DNA from: JACCYU01 sp050740315
GTDB taxonomy: Bacteria; Pseudomonadota; Gammaproteobacteria; JACCYU01
NCBI GenBank assembly: GCA_050740315.1
Contig: JBOIDC010000003.1
Span: 20,933-84,932, forward strand
Reading direction: 5' to 3'
Length of the DNA stretch: 64,000 nt
This document shows, piece by piece, positions 42,779 through 52,388 of this stretch. The notes under the pieces were generated by a model, which had not been told where the DNA came from, made no database searches, and saw only the letters and a program-made list of their open reading frames with translations. The translations under genes and the position numbers were made by a program. Position 1 is the stretch's first letter, and the number at the start of each line of letters is the position of its first letter.

Positions 42779-44709
42779 GCGGCCAGATCCTCCGTCATCT
42801 GCGAGCTGATATCCTCCGGTGTCGAGCGATCCAGGTACAGGCGACACCACAGCTCCAGATTGATCAGCGCGAGTAAATGATCCGTGCGATCCTCACGACT
42901 CGCCATATGACTGGCGATGACCTGCGCAATGGCCTCCGGTCGGAACAACCCTCGGGCAACGATCGCTTCCCGTGAAAGCAGGCGCCGCATCAACGGCGCG
43001 AGCTCGCGCTTCAACCAGGCGCCCATTGGCGCGCCAAAGCCGCGCTTGCCCCGCTGCAAGATATCTTGAGGAAGCAGATCGGCTACGGCACGCTTGAGAA
43101 TGAACTTCAAGCAACGGCCGCGCACTTTCAGGTGCGCGGGGATCGCGGCCGCAAGCTCCACCAGCTCCTGATCCAGCAAGGGCACTCGACATTCGATGGA
43201 GGTCGCCATGGTCATTTTGTCGGTCAGCATGAGCAAGTCATCCGGGAGCTGCGTAAGCAAGTCCACATGGATCAGCCGCGCTACTCCATTGTCGCGGTCG
43301 GCCGTGTAAAATGCCTGGTCTAGCGCGTCGAAGCCATTGCGCCGCTGCGCGCCCAACAACGCATCCCGTTGCGCGCGATCGAACACCTGCACATAAGTGC
43401 GATAGCGGTCCTCAAAACCGAGCTCGTTGGCGAGGATGAAGCTGCGCGCCTGGCGCGAGAAGTTCATGAGCGGCGAATGGCGATCGCTTGGCAGCCGGCG
43501 TGCGAGCGGTTGAACGACGCCCCGCCGCAGCCAGGCCGGCAGTCGGTTGTAGTAGCCCGCATAATGCGCGCCCTGATAACGTCGGTAGCCGCCAAACAGC
43601 TCATCACCGCCCACACCCGACAGAATCACGGTCACGTCCTGTCGGGCAAATTCGGCGACAAGGAAAGTCGTGACAAAAGCCGCGTCCGCGATCGGTTCGT
43701 CGAGATGCCAGAGCAGCCGCGGCAGCAATCCCACAACATCCGGCTTGACGATGATTTCTTTATGGTCGGTGCGGAACAGTTCCGCGACCCGGCGTGCGTA
43801 CGGCAATTCATTGTAATAAGCGCCACCTTCACCGGCGTCGAAACCAATGGCGTAGGTTTTGATGGGCCGGTCGCTGTGACGCGCCATCAGCGCCACGACG
43901 GTGCTGGAGTCAATGCCGCCGGACAGAAACGCGCCCAGCGGCACGTCGCTCACCATCTGTGAGACGACCGCGCGTTCCAGAGTCTCACGAACGCGGCGGC
44001 TCCACCCGATCTCGCCGAGCGGCTGTTCTGCGCCCGCGCTATAGCGCCAATACTGACGCGTTCGGACTTTACCGGCCTCACAGATCATGAGGCTCGCGGG
44101 CGGCAGCTTGCGGATTCCCTTGATGAGCGTATAGGGCGCTGGCACGTAGCCGAGCGCCAGATATTGGTCTAGCGCCACTGGCTCCAAAATGCGCGGGACA
44201 CCCGGTACCTCCAGAATGGCCTTGGCCTCTGATGCGAACAGCAGGCGGCGGCTATCCTGGTGCACGTAGAGTGGCTTGATTCCCAGTCTATCCCTGCCCA
44301 GCAGCAGACGACGGCGGCGCTTGTCCCACAGCGCAAATCCGAACATGCCGTCCAGATGCCGCACGAAGTCGTCGCCCCATAGCTCGTAGGCATGTACGAT
44401 GACTTCGGTATCGCTGTTGGTGCGAAACACGTGTCCCGCGCGCTCTAGCTGAACGCGCAACGCGCGGAAGTTGTAGATCTCGCCGTTGCACACCACCCAC
44501 AGCGTCTGGTCTTCGTTGGCGATAGGCTGATGCCCGCCAGATAAATCGATGATGGACAGCCGTCGCATGCCGAACGCCACGCGGGCATCTTGATAGAAAC
44601 CTTCGTCGTCCGGCCCGCGGTAACGCGCGATGTCGCCCATGCGTCGGACGTTCTCCGGATCAGGACGATACCCATTCGAAAGTGCCGCAATGCCGTGAAT
44701 ACCGCACAT
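42775..44709 (-). CDS. Asparagine-synthetase-like amidotransferase
   Basis: 644 residues. MCGIHGIAAL gives the nucleophile Cys2; RGPDDEGFY, RRLSIIDLSGGHQP and NGEIYNF complete the glutaminase domain. The synthetase domain has GAFLSGGIDSSTVVAL around 262, DEPIADAAFVTTFLVAEF, LSGVGGDELFGGYRRY and a C-terminal KRGFGAPMGAWLK. It would use glutamine and ATP to amidate an acid, perhaps an uronic acid in the EPS unit made by the TviB-like dehydrogenase (inference). It is adjacent to a second, closely related amidotransferase (6 bases apart) and couples by GTGA to the TIGR03087-type glycosyltransferase. Confidence 0.92.
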   Translation of the reverse strand: MCGIHGIAALSNGYRPDPENVRRMGDIARYRGPDDEGFYQDARVAFGMRRLSIIDLSGGHQPIANEDQTLWVVCNGEIYNFRALRVQLERAGHVFRTNSDTEVIVHAYELWGDDFVRHLDGMFGFALWDKRRRRLLLGRDRLGIKPLYVHQDSRRLLFASEAKAILEVPGVPRILEPVALDQYLALGYVPAPYTLIKGIRKLPPASLMICEAGKVRTRQYWRYSAGAEQPLGEIGWSRRVRETLERAVVSQMVSDVPLGAFLSGGIDSSTVVALMARHSDRPIKTYAIGFDAGEGGAYYNELPYARRVAELFRTDHKEIIVKPDVVGLLPRLLWHLDEPIADAAFVTTFLVAEFARQDVTVILSGVGGDELFGGYRRYQGAHYAGYYNRLPAWLRRGVVQPLARRLPSDRHSPLMNFSRQARSFILANELGFEDRYRTYVQVFDRAQRDALLGAQRRNGFDALDQAFYTADRDNGVARLIHVDLLTQLPDDLLMLTDKMTMATSIECRVPLLDQELVELAAAIPAHLKVRGRCLKFILKRAVADLLPQDILQRGKRGFGAPMGAWLKRELAPLMRRLLSREAIVARGLFRPEAIAQVIASHMASREDRTDHLLALINLELWCRLYLDRSTPEDISSQMTEDLAA

Positions 44710-44715
44710 CGTTGA

Positions 44716-46644
44716 TCAGGCGCTGATGGCGCGAGCTGTGGTGGCGGATCGCTCGCCGAGCACGTTGCGCCGGAACGACTCGAACATCAGCAAAGACCAC
44801 AGCGCCGCGCCGTGATCCCGCTGTTTCGACTGATGCTGATCGATTAGCTGAGTGAGCGATCTGCGATCGAAAATACCGCTGTCCAGCATCACGGGCCCGA
44901 GAATCCGATCACGCACCTCATCACGCAGCGGGCCACGGAACCAGGCGGCAAGCGGCACCGAGAAACCCATCTTGGGCCGATACAAAATGTCGGCGGGCAG
45001 ATACGATTCCAGCGCCTTCTTGAAGATGTACTTGCCTTCCCTACCGCGCAGCTTGAAGTTCGGCGGCAGTCCCGACAGCCACTCGATCAACTCGTGATCC
45101 AGCAAAGGCTCCCTCACCTCCAGCGCGTGAGCCATGCTCGCGCGATCCACCTTGGTCAGGATATCGCCCACGAGATAGGTTTTCATATCCAGGTACTGGA
45201 TCAGTGATAGCGGATGCTCGGTAGGCGCACGGGCCGCGTGGCCGCGCAACACCTCTACAGGTCTGTAGCCCTGTAGCAGCCGACGGAAGGTAGTGCTGTA
45301 CAAGCGCGGTCGCAGCAGGTCGCCCAGTATGGAGACACTGTGAAAGTAACCCTCGATCGCGTCCCAGGACAGTGCCTCGAGCGTGCTCTTGGCTCTCAGG
45401 TAACGTGGCGCCCAGTCGAGCTTTGGATACGTTCTGCCCAGCCAGCCGAACAGCGGTCCGCGAAGACCCTGCGGCAGCACGTTACGCACCCGCTGCTCGT
45501 TCATGTGCCAGCGATAACGCCTATAGCCGGCCAGGTTCTCATCGCCCCCGTCGCCGGATAATGCCACCGTAACCTGCTTGCGCGCCAGCTCACAGACGCG
45601 ATATGTCGGTATCGCTGAACTATCGGCGAACGGTTCATCGTACACGGTCGCGAGCGCATCGACCAACGCGAAATCATCGGCCTCGACGCGCTCAACTCTG
45701 TGGTTGGTGCGATAGCGCGCCGCCACCTGCGCCGCGTGCGCGGATTCATCGAAAGCCGCATCGCCGAACGCGATCGAACAGGTGTTGACTGGCCGTTCTG
45801 ACAAGCCGGCCATCATCGCCACCACGGCGCTGGAATCCACGCCGCCGGAGAGAAACGCGCCGAGCGGCACCTCGGCGACGAGACGAATCGCAACCGCCTC
45901 GCGCAGCTTGCCGATCAGCTCTTCAGCGGCCTCAATTTCATTCATGCGAGTCAGCGGTGTAAAAGGAATTTCCCAGTATTGTCTTGGCGCCGGCAGCGGC
46001 GCGCCGCAGCGCGCCGTCAGCGTATGGCCCGGCGGCAGTTTGCGAACTGAGCTTAGAATTGTCTTTGGCTCCGGCACGTATCCGTACGCAAAATAGTCGT
46101 CCACCGCTTGCGGATCGATGTCGGTGGACAGATCCGGATACTTCAGTAAAGCCTTCAGTTCAGAGGCGAAAGCAAGCTGTCGGTTGGGCAGTACCGCGTA
46201 ATAGAGCGGCTTGACGCCTAAGCGATCCCGCGCCAGAAGCAACGTTTTGCGATTGCGGTCCCATAGTCCGAAGGCGAACATCCCGCGGAAACGCTGCACG
46301 CAACCCTCGCCCCACTGCTCCCAGGCATGGACGATCACCTCAGTATCGGAGTGTGTGCGGAAGATATGGCCGAGGGCTGTTAGTTCCGCAACCAGGGTTT
46401 GAAAGTTGTAGATCTCGCCGTTGTAGACCACCACGACCGAGCCGTCCTCGTTGAATAGCGGCTGCTGGCCGGCAGCCAGGTCGATAATGGACAGCCGGCG
46501 ATGACCGAGCCCGACACCCGGCTCCACGTGCAGACCTTGCTCGTCAGGACCGCGATGCGACTGGCTGTCGTTCATCCGCGCCAGCAAGGCGCGGTCGATC
46601 GGCGCTTGGCCATCTAGTCGAAGCATACCGACGAGTCCGCACAT
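44716..46644 (-). CDS. XrtA/PEP-CTERM system amidotransferase (TIGR03108 type)
   Basis: 642 residues, all motifs intact: MCGLVGML (Cys2), SHRGPDEQGLH, HRRLSIIDLAAGQQP, YNGEIYNF; then GAFLSGGVDSSAVVAM, DEPFADSSAIPTY, LSGDGGDENLAGYRRY and PKMGFSVPLAAWFRGPL. Sequence closely follows the amidotransferase that marks XrtA EPS loci. It likely forms a carboxamide on a sugar acid. It starts 1 base from the preceding glycosyltransferase stop and a GGGATG motif serves as ribosome binding site. It is the best-conserved of the four amidotransferase-like proteins here; the neighbour at 42.8-44.7 kb may be an old duplicate. Confidence 0.95.
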   Translation of the reverse strand: MCGLVGMLRLDGQAPIDRALLARMNDSQSHRGPDEQGLHVEPGVGLGHRRLSIIDLAAGQQPLFNEDGSVVVVYNGEIYNFQTLVAELTALGHIFRTHSDTEVIVHAWEQWGEGCVQRFRGMFAFGLWDRNRKTLLLARDRLGVKPLYYAVLPNRQLAFASELKALLKYPDLSTDIDPQAVDDYFAYGYVPEPKTILSSVRKLPPGHTLTARCGAPLPAPRQYWEIPFTPLTRMNEIEAAEELIGKLREAVAIRLVAEVPLGAFLSGGVDSSAVVAMMAGLSERPVNTCSIAFGDAAFDESAHAAQVAARYRTNHRVERVEADDFALVDALATVYDEPFADSSAIPTYRVCELARKQVTVALSGDGGDENLAGYRRYRWHMNEQRVRNVLPQGLRGPLFGWLGRTYPKLDWAPRYLRAKSTLEALSWDAIEGYFHSVSILGDLLRPRLYSTTFRRLLQGYRPVEVLRGHAARAPTEHPLSLIQYLDMKTYLVGDILTKVDRASMAHALEVREPLLDHELIEWLSGLPPNFKLRGREGKYIFKKALESYLPADILYRPKMGFSVPLAAWFRGPLRDEVRDRILGPVMLDSGIFDRRSLTQLIDQHQSKQRDHGAALWSLLMFESFRRNVLGERSATTARAISA

Positions 46645-46645
46645 C

Positions 46646-47884
46646 TCAACATCCCTCGGGCGCGGTTCGCACGGTGCGGCTATTTACGCCGAGTACCGCG
46701 TCGTAAGTCGCCTGATAGCGATTGACCATGGTCTGCAGACCGAAGTGCTGTTCGGCACGCGTGCGCGCGGCCTCGCCATGTGTCTGTCGCCGGCCGCGCG
46801 CTTCGACGTAAGCGGCCAACGCGCGCGCCATAGCCTCCGGCTCGGACGCGGGCACCAGCCGACCGGTCTCTCCGTGACGAACCAGTTCCGCGTTGCCACC
46901 CACGTCCGTGGCGACCACCGGCAGACCGCTGGCCATCGCCTCCAGAATCGTGTTGGAAATGCCCTCGTTGAGTGACGGCAACACGAACACGTCGAAACCG
47001 CGCATCAGCGCCGGCACGTCATGCCGCGCGCCCGGCAGCCATGCTCTATCCGACGCACCGGTTTGCTGCAAGCGCGCGAGCGCGTCACTACGTAGCGGCC
47101 CATCGCCCACCATAACGAGCCGCGCGCAAGCCCATGCCCGCGGGCTGATTTCGCGCAATCGAAGAAAGGCATCGACCAGCGTCAAAGGGTCTTTAACGTG
47201 TTGCATCCGTCCCACGCTACCGATCACGACGATGTTCTCATCCTTGCCAAACGCGCATGGCAGAGTCTCGCGTCCGCGCACCGCCGGCCGAAACTGCGCG
47301 GTATCGACGCCATTATAGATTTGGGTGATACGCTCGCGCGGAACGCCGATACGATGCTGCAACCAGCCGGCCAAGTGGTTGGATACGGTTACATAATGGT
47401 CGATCCATGAACGGCAGACGCGACGTAAGGCGACGTATCGAGCACGCGTGCCGTGTAGATCGACCATGTCCCAGCCGTGTTCGCCGTGAATTCGACGAGG
47501 GACTCCGGCCAGCGCGGCGATCAAAGTCGCGTCCACGGCGCCGAGGTTGCGCGTATGAACCACGTCCGGCCGCAGCCGCTTGAGCACCCGCCACAGCCGC
47601 AAGTAGGTAGCGGGGTCCTTGCCGTTGCGTTTGTGCAAAGCGACGAGTTCGACATCGTTACGCCGCAGGCGATCTCTGAAGTTCGTGACGCCTTCCAAAC
47701 AGATAATGGCGTGACGGTAGCGCTTCGCCGGCATCTCGTTGATCAGGTTGACCAGTCCATTTTCCAGTCCGCCGATATCGAGGCGATAGATGATGTGCGC
47801 GATCAGCGGCGGATGGGGGCGACGTTCGCCTTTCGTGAGTCTTGTCATCGAAGAATCAAATCTATGCCCGTCGACTTCGATCAT
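46646..47884 (-). CDS. Glycosyltransferase, exosortase A system-associated (TIGR03088 type)
   Basis: 412 residues from ATG 47884; an ATG at 47848 is a shorter option. The core begins LIAHIIYRLDIGGLENGLVNLIN, the hallmark of this group. HTRNLGAVDATLIAALAGVP, IHGEHGWDMVDLHGT, TQIYNGVDTAQFRP, IGSVGRMQHVKDPLTLVDAF and LPSLNEGISNTILEAMASGLPVVATD follow. A GT4 enzyme for the EPS unit. It lies between the FemAB gene and the TIGR03108 amidotransferase, the usual XrtA arrangement except that the exosortase expected nearby is absent. Confidence 0.94.
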   Translation of the reverse strand: MIEVDGHRFDSSMTRLTKGERRPHPPLIAHIIYRLDIGGLENGLVNLINEMPAKRYRHAIICLEGVTNFRDRLRRNDVELVALHKRNGKDPATYLRLWRVLKRLRPDVVHTRNLGAVDATLIAALAGVPRRIHGEHGWDMVDLHGTRARYVALRRVCRSWIDHYVTVSNHLAGWLQHRIGVPRERITQIYNGVDTAQFRPAVRGRETLPCAFGKDENIVVIGSVGRMQHVKDPLTLVDAFLRLREISPRAWACARLVMVGDGPLRSDALARLQQTGASDRAWLPGARHDVPALMRGFDVFVLPSLNEGISNTILEAMASGLPVVATDVGGNAELVRHGETGRLVPASEPEAMARALAAYVEARGRRQTHGEAARTRAEQHFGLQTMVNRYQATYDAVLGVNSRTVRTAPEGC

Positions 47885-47941
47885 CGCTCACGGCTCCAGG
47901 CGTCAACGCGAGTTGCCGTCGGCAAACTGACGCGAGACGAC

Positions 47942-49009
47942 TCATCCGAGGTTGCGTGCCAGCGCCGGGCCCAGCCAACGCGTCACCGGCAGCGGCAGGC
48001 GCTTCCACGACTCGATAAAGTAGCGGTACTTGGGATTCACCGGGCTGATATTCGGAATGGTCTTTGCCTTGACGAGGCGATACTCGTATGCGAGCGGCGC
48101 CGGCATGAAACCCCAGTGCTTCTTGAAGTGATACGAGCCGGAGTCAATCTTGCTGCGACCAAAGTCGAAGACGCGGATGCCGCGATCAGTGGCGCGCCGC
48201 ATCAGGTCCCAATACATGAAGTCGTTGGCCTTGAGGTCGCGAGCCGCGGCATTGCCGCCGCCGTAATACGGCAAGACCTCGTCGCGAAAATAAAAGCTCA
48301 TCACGCTGGCGACCGCTGCGCCCGAACGCGTGACAGTCAATACCTCGCACGCGTCACCAAAGACCTCCTTCAGAAGTTTGAAATAGCGGCGCGCGAATAC
48401 CGGTGTACCAAGATTCCGTACGCTGGTGGAATAGGTCACATAGAACCGATCTATGTCTTCGTCGTGGCCGGCCACAAGACCCGCCTCGATTCCCTTGCGG
48501 ATCATCGCGCGCTGTTTACGCGGGATCTCCTTGAAGTTCTGCTCCGGGTCCGGACTCAGCGCACGCCGAAAGGTGACGTACAGGTTCTTGGTGGGCCAGC
48601 CTGGATTCGATGGCTGCAAGTAGCGTAGTTCAAGATATTCGACGCCCAGCTGTTCGGCCAATGCACAGGCCGCGTGCTCCAGCGCCAGTCTCGCGTTTTC
48701 GTTTGTCGCCAGCACGCCGCCATACGCGCAGAAAGGCAGCGAGATGAGGGCATTGCCGAACAGGCGGCTTCGAATATGAGCCAGCGGCAAGACAGCTTCG
48801 ATTCGATTATCCGCCTCGGCATAAAAATAGTGCGTATCGTGTCCGAACGCCCGCTCGATGACATCTTGCCAGGCCGCCTTGTGGAAGAAAGTGCCTGACG
48901 CGTGCGCCTCGACGAACTCATCCCAACGCCCACGCTCTGTCGCTAACAGCGCTCGGATCTGAATTTCCGATCGCAGCACGGCGGACTGGTCTTGTGCCAC
49001 GCTGATCAC
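47942..49009 (-). CDS. FemAB family protein, XrtA/PEP-CTERM system-associated (TIGR03019 type)
   Basis: 355 residues from the GTG at 49009, which overlaps the deacetylase stop as GTGA. Landmarks: GTFFHKAAWQDVIERAFGH, FCAYGGVLAT, RYLQPSNPGWPTKNLYVTFRR, IPRKQRAMIRKGIEAGLV with the basic FemAB loop, LPYYGGGNAAARDLKANDFMYWDLM, and FDFGRSKIDSGSYHFKKHWGF. FemAB-like GNAT-fold enzymes transfer aminoacyl groups; in this locus the donor could be an aminoacyl-ACP or aminoacyl-tRNA, which is not known. One of the most specific XrtA EPS markers. Translationally coupled to the deacetylase. Confidence 0.94.
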   Translation of the reverse strand: MISVAQDQSAVLRSEIQIRALLATERGRWDEFVEAHASGTFFHKAAWQDVIERAFGHDTHYFYAEADNRIEAVLPLAHIRSRLFGNALISLPFCAYGGVLATNENARLALEHAACALAEQLGVEYLELRYLQPSNPGWPTKNLYVTFRRALSPDPEQNFKEIPRKQRAMIRKGIEAGLVAGHDEDIDRFYVTYSTSVRNLGTPVFARRYFKLLKEVFGDACEVLTVTRSGAAVASVMSFYFRDEVLPYYGGGNAAARDLKANDFMYWDLMRRATDRGIRVFDFGRSKIDSGSYHFKKHWGFMPAPLAYEYRLVKAKTIPNISPVNPKYRYFIESWKRLPLPVTRWLGPALARNLG

Positions 49010-49923
49010 GCGAGCCCGCTCCGTAGTCCGAACACGCGATCCATTCGGTCCCATGAGAAGTCGTTCAACAATCTTTGCAATCTGCCTTGCATTTTGGAGA
49101 GGTTTACGTAATGCCTGAAGCGGGTTTTGTAACCGATGCCCTGGATGCGCGGCTGCTCCGGATCAAGCTCCCAGGGATGACAATAGAATACGGCGGGCTG
49201 GCCTTCCCGCACGTTGACCCGCTTGAATGCCCAGCGCGAGAATGCGTAAGGAAACAGCCGGAAATAACCCCCACCGCCGCAGGGGATGTTGCGGCCGCCC
49301 ACCCTGACGGTAGTCATGGGAATCTCGAGCAGTCGTCCAGCAGCGACGCGAAACGAGAAACGCGGCGCTTCGGGCATACCGTACAGATCGTGGTACACGG
49401 GGTAGATACTCGAGCTGTATCGATAACCAACGTCCGCGAGGACGTCCAAAGCCCACAGATTACTGCGACCGATGGAGAAGCTGGCCGCGCGGTAACCGAT
49501 AACCGGCTGTCCGGTAAGATCCTCGAGTACAGCCTTTGTCCGACTGACGTCCTGCTTGAACTCATCCGTCGACTGTTGCGTGACTCGGACATGCTGCCAG
49601 CCGTGGCTGGCCACCTCGTGGCCCGCATGCGCGATTTGTCGTACCAGCTGTGGCGCGCGCTCCGCGACGCATCCGAGCATAAAAAAGGTCGCGTTGACGC
49701 CCTGCTTCGCAAGCAAGGTCAGGATCCGTTCAACGTTCATCTCTACGCGCGACGTCATCGACGCCCACGTCTCTCGCCGAACGACGGATTCGAACGCCGA
49801 TACTTGATAGTAATCCTCCACGTCGACCGTCAGCGCATTCGGCATAGTCCTGGCTGCGTTAGTCCGCAACGCAGGCGCGGCTGAAAGTTCAGGCGACAAA
49901 GTGACAGTCCTTTGGTACATCAA
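49006..49923 (-). CDS. Polysaccharide deacetylase with DUF3473, XrtA-associated (TIGR03006 type)
   Basis: 305 residues. NodB-type start ALTVDVEDYYQVSAFE with the catalytic Asp, NATFFMLGCVAERAP, VASHGWQHVRV with the metal His residues, and GYRAASFSIGRSNLWALDVL. The C-terminal DUF3473 part contains GGGGYFRLFPYAFSRWAFKRVN and FYCHPWELDPEQPRI. It removes acetyl groups from an amino sugar of the EPS. Start ATG 49923 overlaps the stop of the TIGR03016 gene (ATGA), and its own stop overlaps FemAB. In typical loci the XrtA ATPase would sit between TIGR03016 and this gene, but it is absent here. Confidence 0.94.
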   Translation of the reverse strand: MMYQRTVTLSPELSAAPALRTNAARTMPNALTVDVEDYYQVSAFESVVRRETWASMTSRVEMNVERILTLLAKQGVNATFFMLGCVAERAPQLVRQIAHAGHEVASHGWQHVRVTQQSTDEFKQDVSRTKAVLEDLTGQPVIGYRAASFSIGRSNLWALDVLADVGYRYSSSIYPVYHDLYGMPEAPRFSFRVAAGRLLEIPMTTVRVGGRNIPCGGGGYFRLFPYAFSRWAFKRVNVREGQPAVFYCHPWELDPEQPRIQGIGYKTRFRHYVNLSKMQGRLQRLLNDFSWDRMDRVFGLRSGLA

Positions 49924-51464
49924 AACAGCCGCGTAGCGGTTACGACTACAGCGTTTTCGACGAACTCATCCAGGCCATCTTCGGATTCGCGCTGCGTGCG
50001 CCTGCCTTCCAGTCGGGCAAAAGTGCGTGATCCAATGAAGCGTTGCAATCCGAGGCGGAAGTGGATCACATCGGCGCTCTGCTCGCTCTCTTCGAAATCT
50101 TGTCGGGCGAAGTCGGCGCCCGCGAGCAGATCGGTACGGGAAGTCAGGTGCCAGGTCAACAAGGTCTCGATGCCCCGCACCCTCTCATCCTCGCTCTCTG
50201 TCACGCCTAAAAAGTCACGATCTTCCTGAAACAGGTTTATTTCGGTCGCTGTCTTGGCGGTATTAAAAGTAACGCCGGCATCGAGGCGCTTAGAGACGAA
50301 GACCTCCGAGGTCAGGCTCAGGCCACCCACTGGCAGACCCGTATCTGGATCGATTGGCGTACCCGGCTCTGGCAATCCGGTATCCGGGTCAATTGAGACG
50401 CCCTGGTACCCGCGTGGGGCATTTGCGCCGCCTAGCATTTGGCCTCCGTCAGCAGGGCGCAAGATGCCGTAGCTAAGCAGTTGGTCGGAGCCGCCCAGGA
50501 GGCTCTGCGCTACCGTAGTAACGTCTTCCGTGTAAGCGATTCGGGTCGCGAATCGCCTCCCCAAGCGGTCCCAGGAAAAAAAGAACGTGTTGCCAAAGAA
50601 TCGCTCGCCGTACCGTGCCTCAATCAAGTCCTGAGACGTCGGTTGCAGTCTCACCCCAGCCTCCCAATACTCACCCTTGGTATTGAAGTCAGTGACCGTG
50701 GTGCTTTCGAAGTCGTTCTCCTCATAGCCGCCCAGTGCAGTCAGACCGATCACGCGCGTCAACATGTAATCCAGCCTGAGGCCTGCTCGCTCGAAAGTGT
50801 CGACCGCGTCCGTATCCTCACGCCCGACCCGCTCCTGGCTGTAGGCCGCAAGCCAACCGTAACGGCGTTCCTCCGGGAGGGCGCCGACGCCAAGCAAGCC
50901 GCCGTTGACCGTTATGTCGTCTGTCACGCCGCCGGCTTCATCATCATCGAAGTCGACGATGCCGTAGCGGTAGCGTGCGATCGCCTCCGTGGTGGCGCCG
51001 AACTGCTGGCGCACGTATGGACTTACAGCCGCCGTGAACACATCCGCGCGATTGTCGTTAAGCGACAGATTGCTGACCGGCGCGGCCTGCCGGGCATCGA
51101 TGACCTGTTGCGAGATACTCGAACTGGCGTCGATAAAAACGTGGTCTTGCGCGACCTCCGCAACGCCAAATGCATCGAGTTGATGAAAGGTCTCGAAGTC
51201 GCTCTCCTTTGCGTAGTAAAGGTTCTGCATTTGATACGCGATGTTCGCCCTGACTCGACCTTGGTCGCGGATCAGAAAAAAGCCCGGGTTCAGTAGCGAG
51301 ATGAACTCGTCTTGCTCCTCGCCCTTCGGCGCCTGGCTCACGTTGTCGGTATAAGCCTGCCCCAAAACGAGATAAGGTGTGAAGTTCCAGTTCGCGGCTT
51401 CTGCGGGCGCGGCCTGGCTCAGCATGATTCCGGCAAGCACGACAAAAGTTTTTATTCTTTTCAT
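49920..51464 (-). CDS. XrtA/PEP-CTERM system outer-membrane protein (TIGR03016 type)
   Basis: 514 residues. A signal peptide (MKRIKTFVVLAGIMLSQAAPAEA) precedes ANWNFTPYLVLGQAYTDNVSQ, a typical start for this beta-barrel family. Alternating strands with aromatic girdles run to the C-terminal VENAVVVTATRLF, which ends in Phe as expected for outer-membrane insertion. An insert around residues 360-385 repeats DPDTGLP twice in a Pro/Gly-rich loop. It probably forms or supports the outer-membrane exit route for the EPS. It sits between the BY-kinase and deacetylase genes in the core export run. Confidence 0.92.
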   Translation of the reverse strand: MKRIKTFVVLAGIMLSQAAPAEAANWNFTPYLVLGQAYTDNVSQAPKGEEQDEFISLLNPGFFLIRDQGRVRANIAYQMQNLYYAKESDFETFHQLDAFGVAEVAQDHVFIDASSSISQQVIDARQAAPVSNLSLNDNRADVFTAAVSPYVRQQFGATTEAIARYRYGIVDFDDDEAGGVTDDITVNGGLLGVGALPEERRYGWLAAYSQERVGREDTDAVDTFERAGLRLDYMLTRVIGLTALGGYEENDFESTTVTDFNTKGEYWEAGVRLQPTSQDLIEARYGERFFGNTFFFSWDRLGRRFATRIAYTEDVTTVAQSLLGGSDQLLSYGILRPADGGQMLGGANAPRGYQGVSIDPDTGLPEPGTPIDPDTGLPVGGLSLTSEVFVSKRLDAGVTFNTAKTATEINLFQEDRDFLGVTESEDERVRGIETLLTWHLTSRTDLLAGADFARQDFEESEQSADVIHFRLGLQRFIGSRTFARLEGRRTQRESEDGLDEFVENAVVVTATRLF

Positions 51465-51509
51465 GAAGCGTTGACTCCCGCGAACTGTAATGAACTCATC
51501 AGCGGCCTG

Positions 51510-52388
51510 TTACTGATACTTGTAATAGCCACCGTAGTAGTCGGTTCTCAACAAACGCCGACTCTTGTTGAGAACAAGCCCGATCGGCTTTGAACGATCC
51601 AGCATAGCGATCGCTTCTTCCACAATTGCGGGTGGCGTGCGGCAGGCTTCGACAACCACAACGATCTGGCCCGCCAGTTCCGCTATCACCTGGGCTTCCA
51701 CGGTTACGAGTAGCGGTGGTGAATCGAAAATGATGATGCGATCGGCGTAGCGGCTTGACATGTCAGTCACCAAGCGCGCCATGGTCTGGCTGGACAAGAG
51801 TTCAGTAGCTTGCGGATGGTGCATTCCCGCAGGCAGTACCGTCAGGCGTGGCATACTGGTGCGCAGAAGCGCACGACTCAACTCCACTCGGTCATCATGC
51901 AGCAGATCCACCAGTCCGGGCTTATCGGCTATGCCGAGCAACACGCTGGTTGTGCGCCTGATGACGTCGGCGTCAATAAGCAGCACCGTATGGTCGAGAT
52001 CGCGCGCGATGTTCAACGCAAGATTTATGGCGGTGTGGGTCTTGCCCTCGCCCGCGACGGCGCTGCTCACCATGATCAGGTTGCCGCGCTCCGTCAGACT
52101 GCTGCCCTTGCCGGTTGCATTTGCCAGCAATGGGCGCTTAATACGACGGAATTCGTCATCGGCGCGCGCGGCGTGCGCGTGAGGAGCGACAATCCCGTGT
52201 CGTCTCAGTCTTACGTTATCCAGCACCACTGCCGGTTCGACCGTCGCTGGCGTCCGCTCGTGGGCAGCTCTTTGATTATGGAAGGCTCTAAAATCGTAGT
52301 CGCCTGGTGGGGTCTCTCCGATATTGTGTTCATGACTGATCTTCCTGGCCGCTACGACGCGCTCCACGGCCTTTTCGATAATGCTCAT
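51510..52388 (-). CDS. XrtA-associated tyrosine autokinase (BY-kinase, TIGR03018 type)
   Basis: 292 residues from ATG 52388, which overlaps the chain-length gene stop (ATGA). Walker A VSSAVAGEGKT lies at about 107-117, Walker A' VLLIDADVIRR at 135-145, and Walker B IIIFDSPPLL around 215. The last nine residues, YYGGYYKYQ, form the tyrosine cluster that is autophosphorylated. Together with the Wzz-like membrane partner upstream it should regulate chain length and export by phosphorylation cycles. Cytoplasmic and membrane-associated through that partner. Normal length for the family. Confidence 0.94.
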   Translation of the reverse strand: MSIIEKAVERVVAARKISHEHNIGETPPGDYDFRAFHNQRAAHERTPATVEPAVVLDNVRLRRHGIVAPHAHAARADDEFRRIKRPLLANATGKGSSLTERGNLIMVSSAVAGEGKTHTAINLALNIARDLDHTVLLIDADVIRRTTSVLLGIADKPGLVDLLHDDRVELSRALLRTSMPRLTVLPAGMHHPQATELLSSQTMARLVTDMSSRYADRIIIFDSPPLLVTVEAQVIAELAGQIVVVVEACRTPPAIVEEAIAMLDRSKPIGLVLNKSRRLLRTDYYGGYYKYQ

